Part shown: in pieces, positions 13,801 through 21,232 of the stretch
Layout: each line of letters begins with the position of its first letter
Numbering within the stretch: position 1 is the first letter of the stretch
Assembly: GCA_033675265.1 (NCBI GenBank)
Contig: JAUJYZ010000057.1
Location: 75,001 to 139,000, forward strand
DNA: 64,000 nt
From: Actinostola sp. cb2023
Lineage: Eukaryota; Cnidaria; Anthozoa; Actiniaria; Actinostolidae
Direction: 5' to 3'
Notes under the pieces: model-generated
Databases searched by the model: none
The model's input: only the letters and a program-made list of their open reading frames with translations
What the model was told of the DNA's origin: nothing
Program-made: the position numbers and the translations under genes

Positions 13801-16800
13801 TAACCCTGTACACATGCGTCTGATGTCAATAAGTACAGCGGTTTTACAACGGGATCTGTGAACGCGAAAAGGGACTATTGTTTTCCTAATCAAATCATTC
13901 GTTGTTCAGTTTTAGAAGAGCAGGCCATAATGCTGTACTCGAGTAGGTCACCACCCAAGCTGAAAGGATGCTTTGTTGACGAAGGAAATAAATTTTACTC
14001 GAGTACGACAGTCTGGCATCCTTACATAGAACCATTTGGTTACATGAAATGTGTTGTTTGCACATGTTTGGTAAGTACACCTTATTTATACGTATCCAAA
14101 TACTGCTAGTTTAACGTTATATACGCATACACTGCAGAATCGTTGTCGGGTTCAAAATCATAGAACATTGAAGTCATTGAAGCCAAGAACGCAAGGGATA
14201 CCTGGGAAAGCGGCAAATGAGTCAAATAACGTCGCTTATTCGTCATTTATTTCCCGAATATGTGTAGAATTTTGCTTAGAGAGATCATTTCTTTCAATAA
14301 ACACCACCTCTGACTACATAAAACTTAGCAGATTTACCGCTTACCCATACATTCTAGCGGTCTCAGCTTCTATGTTCTATGATTTTGAACCCGACAACGA
14401 TTCTGCAATTTAGTGTATCCGGCGACGTCAATGGACCTTATAATCATAATCATAATCATAATCATAATCATAATCATAATCATAATCATAATCATAATCA
14501 ATACTTTATTTAAACTGGAGAATCTATCATATATATTACATATATATATGACTATAATAAATAAATTATCAAATTTATGATTATAACTGAACTTTTATAT
14601 AAACGTATCCAAATACTCATATTTTACGCATACTTGGGGTGCGTCAAGGGACCTTATGACATTAATTTAAATGTTTTATTTTTCACTATACTTTTCCTTT
14701 TCCTAATCTACTGCAGTATACACCTATTCCAAATATCGTTGTCCGGGCCGAAAGCAACAAGCAACAAGCTGACGACCACAAAGGACTTTGGGAAAATCCT
14801 AATTTATCCTTATTTATCCGTGGTACTTGAGAAGTTATCCCTGCGAGCGTTGAATAGCAATCATTTGGAACTATTCGGCCATTTGAAAATGCATGTTGTT
14901 AAAATGTATACGCGGTAAGTCTACGGATGAATAAATGAATAAGGAGAAAGTCCCAATGTCCTTTGTGGTCGTCAGCTTCTTGCTTGTTGCTTTCGGCGGG
15001 GACAACGATTTTTGGAATAGGTGTATATGAATTTCCAGGTTGTGAAGACGTTGAATTTCCAACGAATTTCCCATCAACTTCCAGGGGTTTTGACATTTTA
15101 TTGCCAAGGAATTTCCATGCATGTTGGAAATTCGTTGGAAATTCAATTTTCAATAAAAAGTCCAAAACATATGTTTAATATTTGATACCTGACTGATTTG
15201 AGAATTATTTAAATCCCAGAATATAGTTTGCATTCCTGATTAATTCCATTTTTTGTTTTTCAGGCAACCAATAACGAAATAAGCTGCAGCAAGATACAGT
15301 GTCCCAAGACGGCTTGTCCATTTCCGGTCAAGAAACATCCATCCAATTGCTGCTTTCAATGCCCAGGTATGACGTCATTTTGTGGCGGCCATTTTGTTTG
15401 GGCTTCCTGTCGGTATATTGGCCAAGAGAGACTGGGAGCTATCGCAGAAGTAGCAAGAAACACGTCATGTCTTTTGGCATGGAGCCTAGTTTCCCACGGT
15501 CTAAAATAATAAGGGATCCCACAGGAGGCGAATATCGTGTTTAAATAAAAGTTGTCATCAAACCGTTTTATTTTCATGAAGTAACTTTTTTTTCTTTTGT
15601 TTAATTAGCCAATAGCAGCAAAGCACCGCAACCAAAAGGTAAGATTCGTGAAATATGGAAATAAAATAACAAAGAAGCCTGGAAAGCCTACTTTTATGGT
15701 AAAAACACGCTGCTCTTGAAATCTTGGAAAGTTACTGAATTACTTTTTCAACCAATTTCAAGGGTTTGTAAATTCATGTAGGAAATTTATTACTCGGCGA
15801 GCAAAGAAGAAAGTGAAGGAAGAAGGCTTTCTTTTTCTTATGGCCAAAAGTCGCCAACTGGGTACCATGGCGCATGCGCTGTACCGCTGAGGAAACCGAA
15901 GGCTCATTGCTGAAGCCCGACGAGTGAACGCTTACATACAGAGCGTCTTAATTGTTTCGTAATGAATCAGTTAATTCCAACGAATTTATAATGAATTTCC
16001 AAAGCTTTCAAGAGCGCGCATTTTTTTGTAGAATTATTTGAAGAATATATGAACAGTAACTTTGCAAAGTTCTCTCGCCTTTTCGTGTATTTATTCGGAT
16101 GAAAAAACATTCTAAAGACTTTGAGCTCCACCTCTCTTCATGCAAGGTCTTCGTGCTGGCTGCACAAATTGTCCTGGCTATTGTTTATTTATGTAAAAAC
16201 AATACATATAGAATGACAATAGAACAATAGCCAGGACTTTTGTGCAGCTACACGAAGACCTGAACTTCCTAACCTACAGAACTTATCGTTACTGATTCCA
16301 ACTGCTGTGCTAACCACGTACTGAATTCTTATCATTTTTAGTTTGTCGATTTGGACGCAACACGTACCCTAATGGAGCAAGGTGGTCGCCACATATCCCA
16401 CCATTTGGTTTATTAAAATGTGTCACGTGCCACTGCGAGGTAAGAGTTCACTACATTGAACGGTTTGCACGTGACGTCATGGAGCAAGGTGGTCGCCACA
16501 TATCCCACCATTTGGTTTATTAAAATGTGTCACGTGCCACTGCGAGGTAAGTTAAGAGTTCACTACATTGAACGGTTTGCACGTGACGTCATGGAGCAAG
16601 GTGGTCGCCACATATCCCACCATTTGGTTTATTAAAATGTGTCACGTGCCACTGCGAGGTAAGAGTTCGCTACATTGAACGGTTTGCACGTGACGTCATG
16701 GAGCAAGGTGGTCGCCACATATCCCACCATTTGGTTTATTAAAATGTGTCACGTGCCACTGCGAGGTAAGAGTTCACTACATTGCACGTGACGTCATGGC

Positions 16801-17121
16801 GGCCATGTTGGTCCCCGATATAAACAGAGCATTCATCACTAGCTTCTCTTGTTTGTACCACTAACATTTGAATTGGAACACTCCTTTGCTTCGTCAAAGA
16901 AGTATAGAAAAATGCTGTGAATTTCAATATTTCAAAACTACAAACTCTTCAAAGCTGTTAAGGTTTTCAATTTAAAAATCAATTAATTAAGAATTGATTT
17001 CTTTAATTTCAAATTTATCTGTTAGAATGGCGAGCCAAACTGTACTTCAGTCAAGTGTCCAAAGAACCATTGCAAAAGCGGTTTTGGCGAGCCAAACAAA
17101 AGTTGCTGTGTGCCATGTTGA
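1713..17121 (+). CDS. CHRD: Chordin, 3' 17 coding exons (5' end lies upstream of the window)
   Basis: Secreted antagonist that binds BMP ligands outside the cell and sets up dorsoventral or directive-axis gradients; in known systems it is cut by tolloid proteases. Exons read from GT/AG signals and phase: 1713-1853, 2314-2440, 2839-2932, 4665-4827, 5301-5432, 5800-6051, 6153-6259, 8757-8873, 9409-9565, 10123-10367, 12137-12397, 13185-13281, 13916-14070, 15264-15366, 15609-15638, 16342-16439, 17026-17121. All 16 junctions keep frame and give about 790 residues ending at TGA 17119-17121. Domain order is VWC, four CHRD, three VWC, the classical chordin layout; vertebrate chordin is about 950 residues, so the signal peptide and first half of VWC1 should lie upstream. 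Introns at module borders are phase 1. One intron (9566-10122) needs a GC donor. No frame breaks were seen. The family call is very secure; individual splice sites are predictions. Confidence 0.95.
2314..4827 (+). CDS. CHRD: Chordin exons: CHRD domain 1
   Basis: Three exons, 2314-2440, 2839-2932 and 4665-4827. They read [20 protein letters not shown]..., then a strand segment ending [22 protein letters not shown], and CIYGLLK...[10 protein letters not shown]. This is the CHRD pattern of a hydrophobic ALL start, an xhFxIRYxG beta strand, a VCGxW-like position (here CIYGLL) and a final G-x-h-x-G-x-h turn. Phases 1, 2, 0, 1 agree. The acceptor at 4664 was chosen over upstream AGs at 4650 and 4653 because only it keeps frame with the phase-0 donor at 2932. 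The intron 2933-4664 is filled by two fold-back elements. Confidence 0.88.
2695..2766. repeat. Dispersed repeat with CCTATTAAGCG / CGCTTAATAGAGG arms
   Basis: A short inverted repeat. Relatives are at 8590-8741 and 52500-52570, all starting AAAACTC(A/C)CTCTAT-like and containing CCCCTATTAAG(C/T)G. Two of the copies lie 16-73 bp upstream of chordin exons. Confidence 0.6.
3511..3627. mobile_element. Fold-back MITE, GGTCTTCGTG family, copy 1
   Basis: Ends GGTCTTCGTG and CGAAGACC; the arms share GTCCTGGCTATTGTT and its complement. A second copy is at 16146-16260, also within this gene. Confidence 0.8.
3803..4626. mobile_element. Fold-back element with CACAGGGAGC ends and an internal TTCGCG-rich inverted repeat
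   Basis: The outer arms CACAGGGAGCACAAGCTTGC and its counterpart ending GCTTGGGCTCCCTGTG enclose a second inverted pair, ACCTTATTATCACTTATTTT (from about 4078) against 4567-4588. The structure fits an element inside an element. The right end is 38 bp from the acceptor of exon 4665. Confidence 0.65.
5301..6051 (+). CDS. CHRD: Chordin exons: CHRD domain 2
   Basis: Exons 5301-5432 and 5800-6051, joined in phase 1 (G|GT). The domain begins at the codon split across 4827/5301 (D, then AFEAILQAK), continues through [13 protein letters not shown] and [20 protein letters not shown], and closes at [15 protein letters not shown], the CHRD terminal glycine turn. The small intron 5433-5799 holds a GGAT microsatellite and a short CACAGG-ended repeat that stops about 40 bp before the acceptor. 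Confidence 0.9.
5512..5640. repeat. (GAAT/GGAT)n tetranucleotide microsatellite
   Basis: About three GAAT repeats, then roughly 29 GGAT repeats. The open frames here ([16 protein letters not shown]) come only from the repeat. Confidence 0.98.
5701..5760. repeat. Short CACAGG-ended repeat with a GCGCGC core
   Basis: It reads GGGTTTCCTGTGGTAGAGCG, then CGTATTACGTTGGGCTCTCT with GTG. Relatives are at 20104-20172 and 50360-50460, where the alternating GCGC tract is longer. Confidence 0.6.
6153..9565 (+). CDS. CHRD: Chordin exons: CHRD domain 3
   Basis: Exons 6153-6259, 8757-8873 and 9409-9565. They read [20 protein letters not shown] with the strand GQLHYR, then [20 protein letters not shown], then [20 protein letters not shown] and [16 protein letters not shown]. 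The strand-plus-GL pattern, the xVGTW position and the terminal GELKG turn are all in place. The last exon must end at 9565 in front of GCAAGT. The obvious GT donor four bases later (after 9569) would put a stop into the next exon. The 2.5-kb intron 6260-8756 contains the 75-bp minisatellite. Confidence 0.9.
7525..8362 (+). repeat. 75-bp minisatellite in a chordin intron
   Basis: The unit contains GTAGCCCATTCAGCTACAAG, TTCTTACTGGCTCTTAACAT and ATATAAATAGACTTTATTTA; regular copies start at 8161, 8236 and 8311 and further copies to the left are truncated. Because 75 is a multiple of three, long repetitive frames ([16 protein letters not shown]) stay open; they are not genes. Each full unit carries a TATAAATAG box-like string. 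Confidence 0.95.
8585..8741. repeat. Dispersed repeat with TTAAGCGACCAC arms
   Basis: It contains CCCCTTTAAGCGACCACCCC, CCCCTATTAAGCGACCAC and the complement GGTCGCTTAATAGGGGTT. It ends 15 bp before chordin exon 8757. Same family as 2695-2766. Confidence 0.6.
9617..9818. repeat. Dispersed repeat with TTAGTAGAAACCAA ends, copy 1
   Basis: TTAGTAGAAACCAACTAGCA at the left and GGTTTCTACTAA at the right. The inside contains a short inverted repeat around CACTATCTATTGAGTGATAG. The sequence up to ATTAGACTACGAGTTCGA is shared with 44926-45127. Confidence 0.75.
9820..9990. repeat. Dispersed CCAAT-rich repeat with CGGTACGG/CCGTACCGTG strings, copy 1
   Basis: It contains two inverted CCAAT boxes (TCTGATTGGTTGA and GTGATTGGTTGAA) and alternating ACCGTGCCGTGACC motifs. 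Related sequence lies at 35935-36090 and 39700-39795, and weakly at 38500-38600. Confidence 0.6.
10123..12397 (+). CDS. CHRD: Chordin exons: CHRD domain 4 and first half of VWC2
   Basis: Exon 10123-10367 reads [20 protein letters not shown], then [20 protein letters not shown], typical of the fourth CHRD domain (RTGAxGLAW...C.LHY). Exon 12137-12397 finishes it ([14 protein letters not shown]) and runs without an intron into VWC2: QCKLPQ, then [15 protein letters not shown], then CTTCSCK. So CHRD4 and VWC2 share an exon, unlike the other module borders. The 1.77-kb intron between the exons contains a nested pair of fold-back elements and a further inverted repeat. Confidence 0.9.
10760..11181. 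mobile_element. Fold-back element interrupted by a second fold-back element
   Basis: The outer arms (CAATAGTCCCTTTTCGCGTT and its far partner, with ACAGGGTTAGCCTC inside) match the uninterrupted copy at 13630-13880. Between AACATTTTTGAA and TTGCACGGACTG, which are contiguous in the other copy, lies a 172-nt insert (10916-11087). The insert has its own arms, CCATTTCCGAGTTCCTTTTA and complement. Confidence 0.85.
11340..11773. mobile_element. Fold-back element with AAAGTGCCTATGAAACGAAAA ends
   Basis: AAAGTGCCTATGAAACGAAA at 11344 pairs with TTTCGTTTCATAGGCACTTT at about 11752. A second inverted pair, TGACGTCAAGAGGTTGTGC / GCACAACTCTTGACGTCA, lies near the centre. Confidence 0.75.
12514..12900. 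repeat. Three tandem copies of a 117-bp unit
   Basis: Units start at 12514, 12631 and 12748 with TATAAGGCATTGCCTCATCA. The third has an internal partial duplication around TGATTGGCTAGAGTG. No coding frame. Confidence 0.92.
12943..13093. mobile_element. Fold-back MITE with AGGGTTTGCACGATCACGTG ends
   Basis: The arms AGGGTTTGCACGATCACGTG and CACGTGATCGTGCAAACCCT enclose CAGCCATGACAGGGGG and its complement. Total about 150 bp. Confidence 0.85.
13185..13281 (+). CDS. CHRD: Chordin exon: second half of VWC2
   Basis: A 97-nt exon, phase 0 in and phase 1 out, reading [16 protein letters not shown] and MCCPVCP. With the end of exon 12137-12397 it completes a ten-cysteine VWC module. The donor is ag|gtaatc. 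The preceding intron holds a 117-bp tandem triplicate and an inverted repeat. Confidence 0.9.
13374..13600. repeat. (AAT)n / (ATC)n microsatellite in a chordin intron
   Basis: AATAATAATAATAAT is followed by imperfect CATCATCAC/ATCATC trinucleotide repeat. The open frame here is a product of the repeat. Confidence 0.95.
13630..13880. mobile_element. Fold-back element, uninterrupted copy of the 10760 family
   Basis: AGTTTCGCGTTGTTTACAGA at the left, and CGCGAAAAGGGACTATTG at the right; the internal arms are TACAGGGTTAGCCTCGA and complement. It ends about 35 bp upstream of the VWC3 acceptor, so the branch region of that intron begins right at the element's edge. Confidence 0.85.
13916..15366 (+). 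CDS. CHRD: Chordin exons: VWC3
   Basis: Exons 13916-14070 and 15264-15366. They read [26 protein letters not shown], and then [15 protein letters not shown] and NCCFQCP. Three AGs could serve as acceptor; 13915 is chosen because it alone accepts the phase-1 codon (G|AA). A fold-back element ends at about 13880, only 35 bp upstream. The intron 14071-15263 carries two further inverted repeats and a hexamer microsatellite. Confidence 0.88.
14135..14412. mobile_element. Fold-back MITE, AATCGTTGTCGGGTTCAAAA family, copy 1
   Basis: The arms GCAGAATCGTTGTCGGGTTC and GAACCCGACAACGATTCTGC close a 278-bp element. A second copy with the same ends is at 36540-36889 in an RER1 intron. An open frame (14168-14413) crosses it and is not a gene. 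Confidence 0.85.
14440..14502. repeat. (ATAATC)n hexanucleotide microsatellite
   Basis: About ten perfect ATAATC units followed by AATACTTTATTTAAACTGG, a context like the 3' tail of a short retroelement (inference). Confidence 0.9.
14718..15032. mobile_element. Fold-back element in a chordin intron
   Basis: ACACCTATTCCAAATATCGT with GTCCGGGCCGAAAGCAACAA pairs with TTGTTGCTTTCGGCGGGGAC and AGGTGTAT at 14980-15030. AGCTGACGACCACAAAGGAC pairs with 14957-14977. Confidence 0.7.
15609..15638 (+). CDS. CHRD: Chordin 30-nt microexon: linker between VWC3 and VWC4
   Basis: A phase 1-1 exon of 30 nt between acceptor ttaattag and donor gtaaga, encoding the cysteine-free linker [10 protein letters not shown]. 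It can be skipped without changing frame, because both flanking introns are phase 1. Confidence 0.75.
16146..16260. mobile_element. Fold-back MITE, GGTCTTCGTG family, copy 2
   Basis: Ends GGTCTTCGTG and CACGAAGACC; the same internal arms as 3511-3627. It lies about 80 bp upstream of the VWC4 exon. Confidence 0.82.
16342..17121 (+). CDS. CHRD: Chordin terminal exons: VWC4 and stop
   Basis: Exons 16342-16439 and 17026-17121. They read [26 protein letters not shown], and then [14 protein letters not shown] and SCCVPC followed directly by TGA. The protein thus ends at the last VWC cysteine with no tail. The 3' part of the first exon and its donor are repeated in tandem within the following intron (see 16372-16796). 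No polyadenylation signal stands out close to the stop. Confidence 0.88.
16372..16796 (+). repeat. Four tandem copies of the 3' part of a chordin exon plus its splice donor
   Basis: Units begin at 16372, 16479, 16591 and 16698 (spacing 107, 112, 107). Each contains the last ~68 nt of exon 16342-16439, the donor gaggtaag and about 35 nt of intron. The first is the working exon. The other three lack an acceptor and the exon's 5' 30 nt. The second unit has a 5-nt insert (gtaag repeated). The copies are nearly identical, so the duplication is recent. Confidence 0.93.
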
Positions 17122-17470
17122 GTGTGGACTACCTGTGTCATATGTGGCCGAGAGAGGATTGGAACTATGGTCACTATTTCACATAAACAGCATAAATAAC
17201 CACGTGACGACAACGTAATGAAATACGTTAATGAGAAACATATATCAGTCAATGAAAAAGACATTCCTGGTGGAGACTTATACAAGAATAATATTGTATC
17301 AATCATACTAAAGCTAGCAACGACGCCCCGTCCTGACCTTTCGAACGATTAGCATGAAAGCGAGGCTGTCGGGCATGAAGCTCGAAAACAAAGCAGTAGT
17401 AGTTTTTGTCGATCTGTTTTAGATTTTAAAAAAACGTTATTGCGCGTCCAGGATAGGTCCAGGATATAAG
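17122..17470. other. Downstream of chordin: 3' UTR / intergenic
   Basis: No exon seen after the chordin stop. The 3' UTR boundary cannot be set from sequence alone. The only clear structure is the start of the 26-bp array near 17479. Confidence 0.5.
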
Positions 17471-17478
17471 GAGAGTAT

Positions 17479-17841
17479 ACGTAAAGGCCGATGTACAGTA
17501 CAATACGTAAAGGCCGATGTACAGTACAATACGTAAAGGCCGATGTACAGTACAATACGTAAAGGCCGATGTACAGTACAATACGTAAAGGCCGATGTAC
17601 AGTACAATACGTAAAGGCCGATGTACAGTACAATACGTAAAGGCCGATGTACAGTACAATACGTAAAGGCCGATGTACAGTACAATACGTAAAGGCCGAT
17701 GTACAGTACAATACGTAAAGGCCGATGTACAGTACAATACGTAAAGGCCGATGTACAGTACAATACGTAAAGGCCGATGTACAGTACAATACGTAAAGGC
17801 CGATGTACAGTACAATACGTAAAGGCCGATGTACAGTACAA
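17479..17841. repeat. 26-bp satellite, 14 copies
   Basis: The unit ACGTAAAGGCCGATGTACAG with TACAAT repeats about 14 times with almost no divergence. Three overlapping minus-strand frames (TYCTVHRPLRIVLYIGLYVL) stay open because 78 bp (three units) holds no stop in them. These are artefacts. Confidence 0.97.
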
Positions 17842-18219
17842 CGTTTGCATGCAACCATCGCATACAGTTAGCTTACAACATGACTTATGGACTTAGGAGT
17901 CGTAAGCAAGTGGTAGGGTTGGTTTAGACGACACAACTCGTGTTGTAAACATGGCGTGAGCAAGTTATATGCGATGGTTGTAGGCAAAAGTTGTACCGTG
18001 GAAATCGGCCTTAAGCCGCCCAAAAATGCGCATACACAATGCCGATAACAGCTGTTAGGCTTTGCGCTCATGCTTGCGTCGATAGTGAAAACAAGGATTA
18101 AGGGCTGAGATGGTTGTCCAATACGCGAACCTACATACGTTTCGGCAAACCGTATTGCGGTCCGATACCATCGGTAGAAGTATTAAAGGCAGTTAACGTT
18201 ATTCGGATAGGGACTTGTC

Positions 18220-18640
18220 TTTGGGACTTGTTGTATTTCCAACCTATACCCCTCGTAAATTTCGCCGGATCGACTCGGTTCGCCAATTTCGCCGGATCGA
18301 CTCGGTCCGAGAATCGGTTCTCAAACTTCCATGTTTGGGTTACCTTTTTGGGGGACTTGTTGGATGTCCAACCTATCAGTACCCCTCGTAACTTTCGCCG
18401 GATCGACTCAATTCGCCAATTTCGCCGGATAGACTCGGTCCGAGAATCGGTTCGCATCGATCCGAAGATTTCCATGTTCCGTTTGGGTTACCTGTGTTTG
18501 GGACTTGTTGGATGTCCAACCTATACCCCTCGTAAATTTCGCCGAATCGACTCAATTCGCCAATTTCGCCGGATCCACTCGGTCCGAGAATCGGTTCTCA
18601 TCGATCCGAGAACTGGTTGGACCAATAATCCATGCTTGGG
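18220..18640. repeat. Degenerate tandem array of ~125-145 bp units (three copies)
   Basis: Each unit contains GGACTTGTTG(G/T)AT, CCAACCTATA, TTTCGCCGGATCGACTC (twice) and GTCCGAGAATCGGTTC. The 181-codon frame 18114-18659 runs through it; the three units enter it in different frames, which argues against coding. Confidence 0.85.
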
Positions 18641-19090
18641 TGTACAGAATCCTAGCTAAAGAATGTTTTTCGCCGTCACTGTATACTGTTATTTGGTGTT
18701 TTCAAACACGGAATTACTTCAATCTAATGCGACAGCCCGAATCGTAAATCGTTTTCAAAGCGCTTTTGGTTTCGGTATGTTACGGTTTAATAAATCTTAA
18801 CATATCATTCACTTCAGTTATCATGGATAGTGCTATCCATGGTGTTATCAATCATAGGCCTGCCTTGATAATTTCGTTTGATTAGGAAATAATAGGTCCG
18901 TTTATACGAACGAAAATAAGTTGTGTCTTATCTAGGCGTCGCGACTAAAATAAGACGCCAACTAATCGTATAAATGACACAAATACCTTTATTTATACAA
19001 GCTTCTTTTCCGCCGTACCCATCACACGCCACTATGAACGCAGTCCTCATTATTATTCTAAAATGTAACGCTCATTGTTATATGTACAAA

Positions 19091-19301
19091 TACAGTATGT
19101 GGTTCTAATTGTGAACGGTTCTATTGTGAACACTGTTCAGTTAATGTGTACCCTGGTTATACCAGATGCTATTATTTTTTCTCTCTCGAGCCGTAGGCGC
19201 TCTAGTAGAGTTTAGAGAGAGAAAAATAATAGCCTCTGGTAACCAGGGTACACAACAGTGTTCACAATTAGAACCGTTCACAATTAGAACCACATACTGT
19301 A
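19091..19301. mobile_element. Palindromic MITE, TA-CAGTATGTGG family, copy 1
   Basis: Ends TACAGTATGTGGTTCTAATT and AATTAGAACCACATACTGTA; nearly the whole element is one hairpin of about 210 bp. The second copy is at 48867-49090. The TA flank and CAGT start suggest Tc1/mariner mobilisation (inference). Confidence 0.93.
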
Positions 19302-19499
19302 CCTGACGAATTACAGCTTTCTACTAAGTAATTTGCTACCACTGGACACTCAAGGTTTATCCCAAACCCACATTATTTTCAAAGCGATTGTGGTTTAAGT
19401 ACTGGGTATCACATGAAACTTCAAACGTATGTCATGATGTACAGAGTTATTCCTCTATCTTAAATTACTCGACGTTCTAAAATGACGGCCGCCTTAAAA

Positions 19500-19640
19500 A
19501 TTATTAACGTACCGTAAATGCTCGATTAAGCGCCCTGCTTCCAATAAGCGCCCCTCTCGAATAAGCGCCTCCCCCTAGAGGTCTAAAAAATTTATAAGCG
19601 CCCCCCTTCCAATAAGCGCCCCCTCCCCCTAAAAGAAATT
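19500..19640. repeat. AATAAGCGCCCC dispersed repeat
   Basis: Several imperfect copies of CCAATAAGCGCCCC and TCGAATAAGCGCC. Distant relatives (GCTTATAAGC with CGTTCGTGAGGGTTTTTG) are at 44020-44110, 44400-44530 and 44760-44850. Confidence 0.6.
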
Positions 19641-20103
19641 CAGAAACAACTCTCTAAAATAAAACTTTACCGATAAACAGAAACACGGTATACCGTATGT
19701 CAATACCGTATATTTACAGTATACCAGTATACAGTTTACCAAGTACAGCACGGTACATGTTTGCTATTTTTATTCACTGTATATCTATGTTACAGTACCG
19801 TATATAAGAAAACATTGAGTTCATCATCTTCCAGGGGGGCCATGCCCCCTCACCCACTAGAAACTCACGCCTTCGGCGCTCTGTGCGTACATTGGGGGAA
19901 AAGCACGCTACGCCCTAGCCTGCGAATACGCAGGCTAGCTACGCCCCTGCTTCTAAAAGCAAAGCTAGTTCAAAGGCCAGTTCAAAACCCAACAAACGAA
20001 AATCTTCTGCTCTTTCTGAGAAACAATTCAACGATCTGGTATCATGGATAATCTCTTACGAAGAACCTAATTAAATATGTACAGGACTAGCAGTCACAGG
20101 GAT

Positions 20104-20172
20104 CCCAACATTATACATTTCTAAGCACAGGGAACCCAACGTATCGCGCGCGCGCTGTACCACAGGAAACCC
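20104..20172. repeat. Short CACAGG-ended repeat with a GCGCGC core
   Basis: CACAGGGAACCCAACGTATC, then alternating GCGCGC, then CTGTACCACAGGAAACCCAT. See 5701-5760 and 50360-50460. Confidence 0.6.
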
Positions 20173-20175
20173 ATC

Positions 20176-21115
20176 AAAAATAGACGCACACATGCAAATA
20201 CATTTTTTTAATAATTATAAATAGCCTCAGAAACAATGGTTGGGCTGCCTGTGATTGAAGTAGGATTTTGTCGAAAATTCTCGACATTGAAAAGCTTTCT
20301 TTTTCTGTAGCCTGGATGAAGATCTTATCGCATTTTTATTCAGCGGCTGATCTTGGAGCGCCTTTTTTGAAAGACGACGCCGTTGGGACGAAAGAACTTC
20401 GCATACATTCAGCAGTGATAACCCTCTTGTTTTAGTGTCCTTTGCCACTCTTTAAGGCACGGTTCGTCGGTTGAACGTTTCAGTTGTTTTTCGACTATCT
20501 TTCGGCGAAGAAGTTCTTAAAGTGCACATTTGTGGGGTTGGCTATGTTGGCGTCGCTATCCAAAACTATCAGTGATGATGAACGTGACGGATCTTGCTTC
20601 AGGCAGAGTCGAAATCACTGTGCACGAGAACGCTTCATTGCAGTTACGTAGACTAAATCACGAATCAAAAACCAACAAAAGAAAGTTGATAAAACAGGAA
20701 TAAACGTATGAAGCGGTAGGTATAAGAACGTAGAAGAAATTCGCGACAATGTGAGTCGCCAAACTAAAAGTCGCGACTAAGCGCACTGGCAGTATGTCAG
20801 TTTATTGATACATGTGATACATTAATTGTACACAGTTTCTCTCTCTTGTGCAGGGAAAAGTCGACTTGGACTTCCATGGATTAAGAATATCACTATTTTG
20901 GATTAAGTCGCGTTTCCCATTTGGCCGCCATTTTATTTTTCAATCTGAAATTTGTCGAAAATTTGCATATCTAAAAAATAGCACAATTTGTGCAAATGAT
21001 GTCGTATGAACCTATTACCAGAGGAAGGCTCCTAGTAATGGGCTCCTGTTATAATTTATTAGATTAAAACTTTAAATCCGAGTCGCAAAGTTAACGTTGA
21101 ACTATATTTGTAAAT
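20176..21115. other. No convincing gene
   Basis: A 73-codon minus-strand frame (20448-20227) is lysine/arginine-rich with no recognisable domain, and begins next to another GGGCTGCCTGTG repeat end. Otherwise unique-looking AT-rich DNA. Confidence 0.4.
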
Positions 21116-21120
21116 CTATT

Positions 21121-21210
21121 TCCTTTCCCTGCTGACAGTCTCCTTTTCGCTTCCTCTTCTCTTCCCCGGCAGAAAAGGAGACTCTGTCAGCAGGGAACTA
21201 TTTCCTTGGT
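21121..21210. repeat. Short inverted repeat (CCCTGCTGACAGTCTCC)
   Basis: TTTCCCTGCTGACAGTCTCC (from about 21124) pairs with GGAGACTCTGTCAGCAGGGA (21179-21198), leaving a CT-rich loop. It lies just downstream of the methyltransferase-like stop codon and could act as a transcript hairpin, but it may be only a small MITE. Confidence 0.6.
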
Positions 21211-21232
21211 TTGGGGCCGATTGAGTCCAGTT

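Noticed and set aside
16458..16796. Copies 2-4 of the VWC4 exon end as additional exons
   Set aside because: They lack acceptors and the 5' part with the first VWC cysteine, so they are duplicated intronic DNA unless transcripts show otherwise.
17349..17863. Three minus-strand frames of 137-169 codons
   Set aside because: They are the 26-bp satellite read in three frames (YCTVHRPLRIVLYIGLYVL).
18114..18659. 181-codon plus-strand frame
   Set aside because: It crosses a degenerate ~130-bp array whose units are read in different frames; the amino-acid pattern follows the DNA repeat.
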